DNA from: Paramesorhizobium sp049065735
GTDB taxonomy: Bacteria > Pseudomonadota > Alphaproteobacteria > Rhizobiales > Rhizobiaceae
Reading direction: 5' to 3'
DNA: 64,000 bases
NCBI RefSeq assembly: GCF_049065735.1
Contig: NZ_JBAKHD010000007.1
Span: 62,001 to 126,000 of the forward strand
Made by a program: the position numbers and the translations under genes. Below are positions 33,632-43,280 of the stretch, one piece after another. Within the stretch, counting starts at the first letter, position 1. Every line of letters begins with the position of its first letter. A model generated the notes under the pieces. That model was not told where the DNA came from, searched no databases, and worked only from the letters and a program-made list of their open reading frames with translations.

Positions 33632-35608
33632 ATGCCGACGCAGGCCCTCGTCGTCTCGATACTCGCGCTTCCACGCTTGGCAAAGCGGCTGATCGCGCTG
33701 ATGGTGGACGCCAGCTTCTGCGTGCTGACAGTCTGGCTCGCCTATTGTTTCCGCCTGAATGACTGGGTCGTGCTTGAAGGGGTGCGGTGGCTGCCGGTCG
33801 TCGTGTCGCTTTGCCTTGCTCTGCCGATTTTCGTCGTCATGGGCCTCTATCGGGCCATCTTTCGCTATGCGGGCCTCTCGGCATTTATTACCGTCCTGAA
33901 AGCGGTGGCTATTTACGGCGTGGCTTTCATGGCGGCGTTCACCGCCATCAGCATTCCCGGCATTCCCAGGACGATCGGCATTCTGCAACCGCTTCTCTTG
34001 CTGACAGCCATCGGGCTGTCACGACTGGGAATCCGCTATTGGCTGGGCGACGCTTACCAGCGTGTCCTCAAGAAAAACGCTCTCGCCAAGGTGCTGATCT
34101 ATGGCGCAGGCTCAACCGGGCGGCAATTGGCCGCAGCGCTGGCGAACAGCGCGGAGCTCAATGTCGTCGGCTATCTCGATGATGACCCCAAGCTGAAGGG
34201 CGGAATCATGGGCGGGGTGCCGATCTACGATCCTGCCGATCTGCCGACTCTCGTCGAAACCAGAGGAATCCGGGATGTCCTGCTCGCTCTTCCGGCGGCG
34301 AGCCGGCAGCGGCGCAATGAAATCCTCGATGAAATGCGCAAGGCGAGGGTCACGGTCCGCACAGTGCCCGACTTGACGGCGCTGGCACAAGGGCGCGTCA
34401 CGGTTTCCGATATTCGCGAGCTCGATATCGAAGATCTGCTGGGGCGTGATGCCATCGAGCCGTATCAGGCGCTGCTTGAAAAGAACACCCGCAACAAGGT
34501 CGTCATGGTGACGGGAGCCGGGGGATCGATCGGCAGTGAACTCTGCCGTCAGATTTTAAAGAGCGGCCCGTCGCATCTCATTCTCGTCGAACATACGGAA
34601 TTCGCCCTCTATTCCATCGATGCCGAACTGACAAAGCTGGCGGACGTCTATGGTCTTGGAACGACGCAGATATTGCCGGTCCTCTGCTCGGTGCGTGATG
34701 GTCGCCGTATGGCCCAGATTATGCGCGCCTGGCGTCCGCATACGGTCTATCACGCCGCGGCCTATAAGCATGTTCCGCTTGTTGAGCACAACCCCACCGA
34801 GGGGATTCGCAACAATGTCTTGGGAACTTTGGAGACTGCGCGCGCGGCGCAGGAGGGCGGCGTTTCCAATTTTGTGCTGATCAGCACGGACAAAGCCGTC
34901 CGGCCGACGAATATTATGGGCGCGAGCAAGCGATTGGCGGAAATGGTCCTGCAGGCGCTGGCTGCCGACCAGGCCATTGGCAGGACACGCACGAATTTCT
35001 GCATGGTCCGGTTCGGCAATGTGCTCGGCTCTTCCGGGTCGGTGGTGCCTTTGTTCCGCCAGCAGATTCGCGAGGGTGGCCCGATTACGCTGACGCATCC
35101 GGAAGTGACACGCTATTTCATGACGATTCCCGAGGCCGCCCAGCTCGTCATTCAGGCTGGCGCCATGGCTGAAGGTGGCGATGTCTTCCTTCTCGATATG
35201 GGAGACCCCATCCGCATCGCGGATCTCGCCCGGCGCATGGTAGAACTATCAGGCCTGACGGTGCGCGAAGAAACCAATCCCGACGGCGATATCGAACTTG
35301 CCATTACCGGCCTTCGGCCGGGCGAAAAACTCTATGAAGAACTGTTGATAGGCGACAATCCCGAGCCCACCGAACATCCCAGAATCATCAAGGCAAAAGA
35401 GGATTTTCTCCGTTGGCCGGAATTGTCGAAACAATTGAAATTGCTCGATGCGTCGCTCGATCGCAACGACATGGCCACTGTTCGAAACATGTTGGCCGAT
35501 CTGGTATCCGGCTTCAACCCTACCGCTATTGTCGGGAACAGCGCGCTCTGCGCGTCACCGCCCGACTTGCCGAATGGACTCCCCCACGAGGCGCGAATAG
35601 TGGCGTAG
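33632..35608 (+). CDS. CapD/WbpM-like nucleotide-sugar 4,6-dehydratase, membrane-bound
   Basis: A 658-aa protein. Four N-terminal membrane helices (to about residue 125) are followed by a CoA-binding-like Rossmann region (VLIYGAGSTGRQLAAALANS) and a catalytic SDR domain beginning VVMVTGAGGSIGSELCRQIL. The active-site region STDKAVRPTNIMGASKRLAE has Met in place of the usual SDR Tyr, as in WbpM-type UDP-GlcNAc 4,6-dehydratases. ATG at 33632 has GGAG 9 nt upstream. It probably makes a deoxyamino sugar for surface polysaccharide. Confidence 0.9.
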   Translation: MPTQALVVSILALPRLAKRLIALMVDASFCVLTVWLAYCFRLNDWVVLEGVRWLPVVVSLCLALPIFVVMGLYRAIFRYAGLSAFITVLKAVAIYGVAFMAAFTAISIPGIPRTIGILQPLLLLTAIGLSRLGIRYWLGDAYQRVLKKNALAKVLIYGAGSTGRQLAAALANSAELNVVGYLDDDPKLKGGIMGGVPIYDPADLPTLVETRGIRDVLLALPAASRQRRNEILDEMRKARVTVRTVPDLTALAQGRVTVSDIRELDIEDLLGRDAIEPYQALLEKNTRNKVVMVTGAGGSIGSELCRQILKSGPSHLILVEHTEFALYSIDAELTKLADVYGLGTTQILPVLCSVRDGRRMAQIMRAWRPHTVYHAAAYKHVPLVEHNPTEGIRNNVLGTLETARAAQEGGVSNFVLISTDKAVRPTNIMGASKRLAEMVLQALAADQAIGRTRTNFCMVRFGNVLGSSGSVVPLFRQQIREGGPITLTHPEVTRYFMTIPEAAQLVIQAGAMAEGGDVFLLDMGDPIRIADLARRMVELSGLTVREETNPDGDIELAITGLRPGEKLYEELLIGDNPEPTEHPRIIKAKEDFLRWPELSKQLKLLDASLDRNDMATVRNMLADLVSGFNPTAIVGNSALCASPPDLPNGLPHEARIVA

Positions 35609-35807
35609 CCCGGGCAACATCGAGACGGTCGTTCACGTTTCAAGCCTTATGCCGCCCCAAGAAAAACGTGAGCAGCTAACCTAACAGCTGCCATACAGGA
35701 TGACGCGTTTTCGCTGAGATGCTATGCGCGAAGGCAATTTGGCAAAAAGGGGGGCGTTGATATTGCGTCCCGGGCCAACAGCTTTGGGGATAGGCAGGAC
35801 AGTTGTC

Positions 35808-36377
35808 ATGTATGAAGTGGGCGGAAAGCGCGTCTTTGATATCGTATTGGCACTCCTTCTTGCCCTGCCTGCACTTTTGCTCTGCGTAGCCTGCATCGTC
35901 GCTATCCGGATGGAGCGCACGGGACCGGCAATCTTCCGCCAGGTGCGTGTCGGCCGCGACCAGCGCCCCTTCACGCTCTACAAGCTGCGTACCATGTCGC
36001 AGGGCACGGGCGACCGCGCCAGCCATGAGGTGGCGGCGAGCCAGATTACGCGCAGCGGACATTTCCTGCGCCGCACGAAGCTCGACGAGCTGCCGCAACT
36101 CATCAACGTCCTTCGCGGGGATATGAGCTTCGTCGGGCCGAGGCCCTGCCTGCCGAGCCAGACTGAACTTATCGCCGAGCGGCAGAAGCGTGGCGTTTTC
36201 AAGGTGCGTCCGGGGATTACGGGGCTCGCGCAATTGCAGGGGGTCGACATGTCTACTCCGGCGAAGCTTGCCGAGGTCGATGCTGAATATGCTGCGCATC
36301 TGACGCTGGCGCAGGATCTGCGCCACATCGTCAATACGGCTCTCGGAAGGGGCAGCGGAGATGCCGTCAAGGCCTGA
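35808..36377 (+). CDS. Undecaprenyl-phosphate sugar phosphotransferase (priming enzyme)
   Basis: A 189-aa bacterial sugar transferase of the PglC/WcaJ C-terminal type. It has KRVFDIVLALLLALPALLLC as a re-entrant membrane helix, RQVRVGRDQRPFTLYKLRTM, RRTKLDELPQLINVLRGDMS and FVGPRPCLPS, then RPGITGLAQLQG. It starts polysaccharide repeat-unit assembly on the lipid carrier. ATG at 35808 has AGGACA upstream and gives standard length; the frame continues to an ATG at 35724. It completes the EPS module; no glycosyltransferases follow. Confidence 0.9.
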   Translation: MYEVGGKRVFDIVLALLLALPALLLCVACIVAIRMERTGPAIFRQVRVGRDQRPFTLYKLRTMSQGTGDRASHEVAASQITRSGHFLRRTKLDELPQLINVLRGDMSFVGPRPCLPSQTELIAERQKRGVFKVRPGITGLAQLQGVDMSTPAKLAEVDAEYAAHLTLAQDLRHIVNTALGRGSGDAVKA

Positions 36378-36391
36378 CGATGGTTCCGGGA

Positions 36392-37885
36392 TCACTCCAG
36401 ACCCATGGGAGCCTCTTGCACATCGTCCCGCAAAGGCCGTTCTTCCATAGCGATGACAGCCAGGATCGCCAGGAAGAGTCCTGTTGCTGCAGCGATGAAG
36501 ATCCAGCGGAAGACCAGCGCGATGTCGAGCCCGTGCGATACAAAGCTCTGAGCGAGCGCCTCCATTGTCATATGGCTCGCTGATCCGGATGGAAGGCCCC
36601 CCATGAGGATCGCCCCGAAACCGGCCACCAGGAGCGCGCCACCCAGCGAACGGAAGAAGTTCATGGTTGCGGTCGCCGTGCCCATCTGATGCGGCACCAC
36701 CGCATTCTGGATCGATACCGTCGCGACGGGCAGGAGCGTGCCAAGCCCAAGGCCGGTAATGGCGAGAAGGAGTTCAAGCGCGAGAATGGGCAGGTCCTTG
36801 GGGAAGGCGGCGAGGACGGCGAGCCCGGCGATTGCGACGGCGAGGCCGATGATCGGCGTGCGCTTGTAATGGACGACCTTCAGCATCATGCGCCCTGCGG
36901 CTGTAGCGCCAATCATGGTGCCCAGCATCAGCGGCATCATAGCCAGACCGGAATTGCTGGCGCTGAAGCCGTACACCGTTTCCAGATAGATCGGTAGATA
37001 GATGATGAGGCCGATGAAAGTGCCCATGCTGAAGCAGGCGGCAATGGTTCCCATGGCAACGATCGGGTTCGAAAGGATTTCGGCGGGGATCAGGGGTTCG
37101 GGCGCCGTCATGAGCCGTCTGATGAAGGCGACCCAAAGCAGCGCGGACAAAGCGAAAAGTCCGAGAATGACCGGCGAGCTCCAGGGATAGCTGAGGCCGC
37201 CCCAATTGAGCGCCAGCATCATCGAGACGGTGGCCGATGCCATCCACGCCGCCCCCCACCAATCGAGATGATGCGGACGCTCGTAGCGAGGCAGCTTCTT
37301 CAGGAGCGTGCTGGTCATCCAGAATGCAAGAAGCCCCAGCGGCACATTGATCCAGAAAATGGCCGACCAGTGCAAATGCTCAGCGAAAAAGCCGCCGAGC
37401 AGCGGACCTGCGATACTCGAGGTGATGAAGACGGCGGCAATATAGCCTTGATAGCGTCCGCGCTCCTTGGGCGAGACGACATCGGCGATGATCGTCTGCG
37501 GCAGCGCGATGAGCCCGCCGCCACCCAAGCCCTGCACGGCACGGGCGGCAATCAGCGTCAGCATATCGGGAGAGAGGGCGCTGGCGACCGAGCCGATGAT
37601 GAAGAGGCCAACCGCGACGAGAAGCGTTATCCGCCGCCCCGCTATATCGGCCATCTTGCCATAGAGCGGGGTCACCGCCGTGGCCGTTAGAAGATAGGCG
37701 GTGACGATCCATGACAGGAGATGAATGTCGCCAAGGTCCCGCCCGATGGTCGGCATGGCGGTGGCCACGATGGTCTGGTCGAGAGACCCGAGCAGCATCG
37801 CCAGCATGATGCCGAAGATGATGGATCGCGTCTCTGAATAGGTGAGTGCGGTCTTCGCGGAGGGTTTCGATCTGGCAGCATTCAT
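36392..37885 (-). CDS. MFS drug efflux transporter, DHA2 (EmrB/QacA) family
   Basis: A 497-aa protein with 14 predicted helices. Motif A is LYGKMADIAGRRITLL and the family motif C-like ARAVQGLGGGGLIALPQTII follows. SLDQTIVATAMPTI in helix 1 is the DHA2 hallmark (D in LDxTIVxxALP). It exports hydrophobic compounds by proton antiport; the substrate is unknown. The upstream region is AT-rich with repeated TTACTAA motifs that could be a repressor site, but no regulator is adjacent. Confidence 0.9.
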   Translation of the reverse strand: MNAARSKPSAKTALTYSETRSIIFGIMLAMLLGSLDQTIVATAMPTIGRDLGDIHLLSWIVTAYLLTATAVTPLYGKMADIAGRRITLLVAVGLFIIGSVASALSPDMLTLIAARAVQGLGGGGLIALPQTIIADVVSPKERGRYQGYIAAVFITSSIAGPLLGGFFAEHLHWSAIFWINVPLGLLAFWMTSTLLKKLPRYERPHHLDWWGAAWMASATVSMMLALNWGGLSYPWSSPVILGLFALSALLWVAFIRRLMTAPEPLIPAEILSNPIVAMGTIAACFSMGTFIGLIIYLPIYLETVYGFSASNSGLAMMPLMLGTMIGATAAGRMMLKVVHYKRTPIIGLAVAIAGLAVLAAFPKDLPILALELLLAITGLGLGTLLPVATVSIQNAVVPHQMGTATATMNFFRSLGGALLVAGFGAILMGGLPSGSASHMTMEALAQSFVSHGLDIALVFRWIFIAAATGLFLAILAVIAMEERPLRDDVQEAPMGLE

Positions 37886-38083
37886 GAAGAGGTGTTTTCC
37901 GACATAATATATTGGTCATCTGCGTTACTAACGTAGTGAGACTTATTACTAAGCGTAATCGATTTGATTCAATTTATATTTTACGCGACTCTATATGTAT
38001 AGTTAAATATATGTCATAATATTTCTACGACGCGGAAGATGCAGTACCGAAACCTTGCATGCCAATTCGAAGCAGAGCGAGCA
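37886..38083. other. AT-rich gap between MFS exporter and peptide ABC operon
   Basis: The MFS promoter should lie here. TTACTAACGTA (37925-37935) and TTACTAAGCGTAA (37946-37958) form a partial direct repeat near the exporter start. This is a possible operator, with no further support. No gene is seen. Confidence 0.35.
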
Positions 38084-38826
<743 letters not shown>

Positions 38827-38830
<4 letters not shown>

Positions 38831-39636
38831 GGCGCGATCTCCAGTGCCGCGTCGAAGGCGCGGGCCGCCGCGACGAGGCTGCGGGTATATTCGTGGGCAG
38901 GCTCACGGAAGACGCTCGCGACCGCGCCTTCCTCAACGACCCGGCCATGCCGCAACACGATGACGCGGTCGACGGTGCCAGCGACAACCGGCAGATCATG
39001 GCTGATGAAAAGCAGCGCCATATTCCGTTCGCGGACAAGTTTCCCTAGGAGGTTCAGAATTTCCGCCTGCGTGGTGACGTCGAGGGCCGTCGTCGGCTCG
39101 TCGGCGATCAGCAGCTGCGGCTTGCAGGCGAGCGCCATGGCAATCGCTGCGCGCTGGCGCTGGCCCCCGGAAATCTCGTGCGGCCAGGATTGGGCAATGC
39201 GCTCAGGCTGCGGCAAGGCCACCTGCTCGAGGAGTTCAAGCACCTCGCGCCTGACCGTCGCGTTGTCAGCCGGGCGCCCGTCGCGCCGGGCGCGGCGGCG
39301 GAGGGCCTCAGTGACCTGATCGCCGATTTTCATCAGCGGATCGAGCGCTGTGAGGGGTTCCTGAAAAATGGTGGCGGTGATCGTTCCGCGCAGCGGCACG
39401 AGATCGCGGTCGCGCGCGCCGATGACCTGTTTGCCGCCGAGGAGAACGGAGCCGCTGGCGTTGAGACTGTCGCCGAGGAGGCCGATGGCGGCGAGCGCCG
39501 TCAGCGATTTGCCGGAGCCGGATTCGCCGATGAGGCCGAGCCGCTCGCCGGGCGCGACGGAGAATGACACATCGGAGACGAGTGCCTTGCCGCCCGTATG
39601 GACGGAGAGGTTTTCAATGGCAAGAAGGGGGTTCAA
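38827..39636 (-). CDS. Peptide/nickel ABC transporter ATP-binding protein (DppD type)
   Basis: A 269-aa ATPase with Walker A GESGSGKSL, signature ISGGQRQR, Walker B LLIADEPTTALD and H-loop SHD. I place the start at TTG 39636, which overlaps the permease stop in a TTGA quartet and has a strong AGGAGG 8 nt upstream. The much longer frame beginning at 39936 would overlap the permease completely and has no family-like sequence. It works with the DppF-type partner as a heterodimer. Confidence 0.9.
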
Positions 39637-40484
39637 CGGCGTTTCCTCCTGACCGGGTCGGCAAGGTCGCGCAGGCCATCGGCAAGGAGATTGATGCCGA
39701 TGACGAGCGAAACGAGCGCGATGCCGGGCGCGATGGCGCCGAAGGGTGCGGTGTAGACGGTGCCCTGAGCTTCCTGCAAAAGCCGCCCCCATGAAGCATT
39801 CGGCGGTGGTGTGCCGAGCCCGAGATAGGAGAGCGAGGCTTCCGCGATGACCGCCAGCCCGAATTGCAGGGCGAGATTGACGGTGAGCGTCGGCCAGATG
39901 TTCGGCAGGATGTGGATGGCCACAATGCGCGGCCAAGAGGTGCCGGAAATGCGCGCGGCGGTGATGTAATCCATCCGCAGCACCCGCTTGGCGAGGATGC
40001 GCGTCAGCCGCGCGACGATGGCCGAATTGGCGATGCCGATGGCGACGATGGCGGTCCAGAGGCTCGCGCCATCACTGGAAGCGACGATGAGCATGGCGAG
40101 CAGCAATGTAGGAAAGGCGATGAGGATATCGAGTCCGGCGGCGAGCACATCGTCGAGCGTCTTCGAGGCGAAGGCGGCCAAAAGGCCGATGGTGATGCCA
40201 ATGACGCCGCCAATGACGACTGCGCCGGTGCCGACGATGAGCGCAATGCGCGAGCCAATCATGATCAGCGTGAAGAGGTCGCGGCCCAGCCGGTCCGTTC
40301 CCGCCAGATGGGCGAGGGAGGGCATTGCCAGCCGCCCACCCGACATCGCAGCCGGATCGTAGGGCGTCCAGAACAGGGTGGTTAAACCGGCTAGGAGATG
40401 CAGGCCGACGAGCCCCAGCCCGATGATGAAAAGCCACGACAGGCGGTTGCGCGACACGGACGGAGAAATGGCGAGATCAGTCAT
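39633..40484 (-). CDS. Peptide/nickel ABC transporter permease (DppC type)
   Basis: A 283-aa permease. The N-terminal helix near residues 17-38 is followed by the family segment HLAGTDRLGRDLFTLIMIGSR and five more helices. The EAA loop is MDYITAARISGTSWPRIVAIHI. It overlaps both neighbours by 4 nt, so the operon is tightly coupled. It pairs with the DppB-type permease to form the inner-membrane channel. Confidence 0.92.
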   Translation of the reverse strand: MTDLAISPSVSRNRLSWLFIIGLGLVGLHLLAGLTTLFWTPYDPAAMSGGRLAMPSLAHLAGTDRLGRDLFTLIMIGSRIALIVGTGAVVIGGVIGITIGLLAAFASKTLDDVLAAGLDILIAFPTLLLAMLIVASSDGASLWTAIVAIGIANSAIVARLTRILAKRVLRMDYITAARISGTSWPRIVAIHILPNIWPTLTVNLALQFGLAVIAEASLSYLGLGTPPPNASWGRLLQEAQGTVYTAPFGAIAPGIALVSLVIGINLLADGLRDLADPVRRKRR

Positions 40485-41449
40485 TTGCCCGCTCCCACCC
40501 GCCCGCGCAGCCGCGGATCGATCAGCCGCTGTGCGAGATCTGCGGCAAAGCCGACCAGCAGGACGATCAGCGTCGAGATGAAGAGCACGCCCTGCACATT
40601 CGGATAATCCCGCTGCTCGATGCCTAGAAGCAGCATGGAGCCGAGGCCCGGCAGCGAGAAGACACGCTCCACCACGACCGCGCCGAGCAGGGTGGAGGCA
40701 AGCTCTATGCCGAGAATGGAGATGACCGGCACGGAACCGTTGCGGATGCCATGGCGGATCAGCGCCTCCGGAAAGCTAGCGCCGAGCGCGCGGGCGGTGC
40801 GCAGGTAGTCGCTGCCGAGCACGTCCTGTGTGGCGGAGCGCACATAGCGGATCAGCGAGGCGGACATGACGAGCGCGACGGTGACAACAGGCAGCACCAG
40901 CGCCTCCATTGCCGCATCCGGCCTTTGCCAGCCGCGCGAGGGGAAGCCGCCCGAGGGGAAGAGCCGCAAATTCACGGCAAAAAGCGTGACGAGCAGAATG
41001 CCGATCCAGAAAACCGGCACGGCAATGCCGAGCTGCGAGACGACCGAGATCAGCGAGCCATACCAGCGGTTCGACTTCACCGCCGCGATGATTCCGAGCG
41101 GCAAGGCGATGAGGATCGCCAGGAGAAAGGACATCAGCGTTAAGGGCAGGGTGACGGTGAGCCTCTTGGCGATTTCCGGCAGGACTGGGGCGTGGCTGAC
41201 GAAGGACTGGCCGAGGTCGAACCGGGCGAGGCTAACGACAAAGCGAATGAATTGCTCTGACAGCGGCAGGTCGGAACCCACCTGCCGGCGTGCGGCCTCG
41301 ATCTGTTCGGGATCGGCGCCGACCGAGACGAGCGCATTAGCAGGGTCGCCCGGCAGCAGGCGCAAAAGCAGGAACAGCACCGCCGCGGCGATCAGGATCG
41401 AGACAAAGAGAATAGCCAGCCGGCGCAGGAAATAGGAAAGAATGGTCAC
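40481..41449 (-). CDS. Peptide/nickel ABC transporter permease (DppB type)
   Basis: A 322-aa permease starting ILSYFLRRLAILFVSILIAA, the standard DppB/OppB N-terminus, with the periplasmic region after helix 1 and the EAA loop YLRTARALGASFPEALIRHG. It lies downstream of the binding-protein gene, after a gap with two hairpins, and overlaps the DppC-type gene by 4 nt. Confidence 0.92.
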   Translation of the reverse strand: MTILSYFLRRLAILFVSILIAAAVLFLLLRLLPGDPANALVSVGADPEQIEAARRQVGSDLPLSEQFIRFVVSLARFDLGQSFVSHAPVLPEIAKRLTVTLPLTLMSFLLAILIALPLGIIAAVKSNRWYGSLISVVSQLGIAVPVFWIGILLVTLFAVNLRLFPSGGFPSRGWQRPDAAMEALVLPVVTVALVMSASLIRYVRSATQDVLGSDYLRTARALGASFPEALIRHGIRNGSVPVISILGIELASTLLGAVVVERVFSLPGLGSMLLLGIEQRDYPNVQGVLFISTLIVLLVGFAADLAQRLIDPRLRGRVGAGK

Positions 41450-41465
41450 ACCCTTTAATCGACAA

Positions 41466-41518
41466 ACCCGCCCGGCGGAGCCGGGCGGGTGAGCTTATAG
41501 CGCAATTTTTCGAATTGC
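41466..41518. terminator. Hairpins between peptide-binding protein and permease genes
   Basis: ACCCGCCCGGC-GGA-GCCGGGCGGGT (41466-41490) is a perfect 11-bp stem with a 3-nt loop. A smaller GCAATT/AATTGC stem lies at 41502-41518. They follow the binding-protein gene inside the operon, so partial termination or mRNA protection is likelier than full termination. Confidence 0.75.
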
Positions 41519-41534
41519 CGATGGCTGAATCAGT

Positions 41535-43064
41535 TCAATCCGCCTTCTTGATGCCGGAAACGAAGAACTGCGAGTTGAGGCCGTTCACGGGATAGCCGGT
41601 CACGGATTTCGCCGCCACAACAATCTGCGGATAGAGATAGAGCCAGTTGCTGGCGGCGTCTTCGGCAATGATCGTGTTGGCTTGCTTGAGCTTCGCGGTC
41701 TGCTCGTCCGTGGTGGCGCTCTCCTCGGCCTGTTTGATGAGATCCACGACCTCAGGATTGTTGTAACCCCAATAGAAGTCCGGATTGCCGTAAAAGACGA
41801 TGTCGCGGTGGTTGACATGCTCCTGCAAGGTCGCCTGGAAATCATGCGCCTTGTAGACCTTGGAGTACCATTCATTGGCGGTGATGACATTGATGTTGAC
41901 CTTGACGCCGACCTTGGCAAGCTCCGTCTGCAGGAACTGCGCGGCGATCGGGTGCGGGTCATAATTGGGCGTGTCGAGCGTAAAGGTGAACCCATCCGGA
42001 TAGCCGGCCTCGGCGAGCAGCGCCTTGGCGCTTTCCGGATCGTAGGCATCGACCTTGGTAAGGTCCACATACCACGGGTCGGTCGGCGGCACCATCGATC
42101 CGATCAGCGTGCCGTAATCGCCCCAGACGGCCTTGAGCAGCTTGGCCTTGTCCACCGCGCGGGCCAATGCCTTGCGCACCTTGACATTGTCGAAGGGCGC
42201 GACGCAGTCGTTATAGGCGAGCAGCAGCTTGGTCGTGGATTGGCCTTCAGCAACTGTGAAATCCGGGTTGTCCTTGAACTGCGCGAGCGAATCCGGGCTC
42301 TGGACGGAGGTGATGATATCGACCGAGCCGGTCAGCAACGCATTGTTGAGCGCCGTCGCCTCGGTGAAATATTGGAAAACCGCCGCGCCATTGTCCGGCT
42401 TTTTGCCCCAATAACCATCGAAGCGCGTTAGTTCCAGCGACGAGCCGCGCCGCCAGTCCTCCAGCTTGTAGGGACCGGTGCCGTCTTCGGTCGCGGTCAG
42501 ATTGGTGGCCGCGTCGTTGACGATCCAGACATAGGTGAGATTATAGGGCAGCGAGATGGAGCGGGACGAAAGCTTGACAACCACCGTCGCATCGTCAGGC
42601 GTCTCGATGCCCGCAATCGGCTTCAGGCTGTTCTTGCGCGAGCTTTTCGATTCCGCCGAAACCACCCGCTCTATGGAAAACTTGACATCCTTCGACGTCA
42701 GCGGGTCGCCGGAGTGGAATTTCACGCCCGGCTGAAGCGTGAAGGTGTAGGTGAGGCCGTCGTCGCTCACCTTGTAATCCCTGACAAGCACCGGCTCGAC
42801 CGTGCCGGAATCGGTGAGGCGGAACAGCGATTCATAGACATTCCCGTTGAACGCCTCGTTGATGCCCTGGCCCGCGCCGGCGGTGTTGTCGAGATTTTGC
42901 GGCTCGTAGAGCGACCCGATATTGATGGTTGCGTCGGGGTCGAAATCCTGCGCTTCGGCTGATCCGGCGGCTAGCGCACCGAAAAGCAACGCCGCCGTCA
43001 TGACGCGGGCATTCAGCCGGCTGGACTTCAGGACTGCGCCGGTGCGGGTCATCAAACCGCTCAT
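41535..43064 (-). CDS. Peptide/nickel-type ABC periplasmic binding protein (family 5)
   Basis: A 509-aa solute-binding protein. The signal peptide lies in the first 40 or so residues (VMTAALLFGALAAGSAEAQ). Family-5 landmarks are YESLFRLTDSGTVEPVLVRD, TLQPGVKFHSGDPLTSKDVK and GTGPYKLEDWRRGSSLELTR. ATG at 43064 follows GGAG by 9 nt; 43052 is possible. It leads the five-gene importer. The ligand could be a peptide or a sugar-type compound, and cannot be read from sequence. Confidence 0.88.
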   Translation of the reverse strand: MSGLMTRTGAVLKSSRLNARVMTAALLFGALAAGSAEAQDFDPDATINIGSLYEPQNLDNTAGAGQGINEAFNGNVYESLFRLTDSGTVEPVLVRDYKVSDDGLTYTFTLQPGVKFHSGDPLTSKDVKFSIERVVSAESKSSRKNSLKPIAGIETPDDATVVVKLSSRSISLPYNLTYVWIVNDAATNLTATEDGTGPYKLEDWRRGSSLELTRFDGYWGKKPDNGAAVFQYFTEATALNNALLTGSVDIITSVQSPDSLAQFKDNPDFTVAEGQSTTKLLLAYNDCVAPFDNVKVRKALARAVDKAKLLKAVWGDYGTLIGSMVPPTDPWYVDLTKVDAYDPESAKALLAEAGYPDGFTFTLDTPNYDPHPIAAQFLQTELAKVGVKVNINVITANEWYSKVYKAHDFQATLQEHVNHRDIVFYGNPDFYWGYNNPEVVDLIKQAEESATTDEQTAKLKQANTIIAEDAASNWLYLYPQIVVAAKSVTGYPVNGLNSQFFVSGIKKAD

Positions 43065-43280
43065 TCTCGATACTCCGTTCAGTGGCCGTTGCGGCCATGC
43101 AATTACCGGCCCGGAGAATAGCCGGGACACCGTTCGCTTGATGAGAATGGAAGCGCGATTTTATCTGGTGAGGTAGAATTTTTTCCTCTCACATAAGCGT
43201 CTGCAACAAAACAATTCCATGGCTGGCGCTTCGCCGCCGATCCGCATAAATCCTTCGTTAATGTACAAACGGAGCGGGCC

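Noticed and set aside
39637..39936. 100-residue N-terminal extension of the DppD-type ATPase
   Set aside because: It would overlap the DppC-type permease entirely; TTG at 39636 with AGGAGG and a 4-nt overlap explains the true start.
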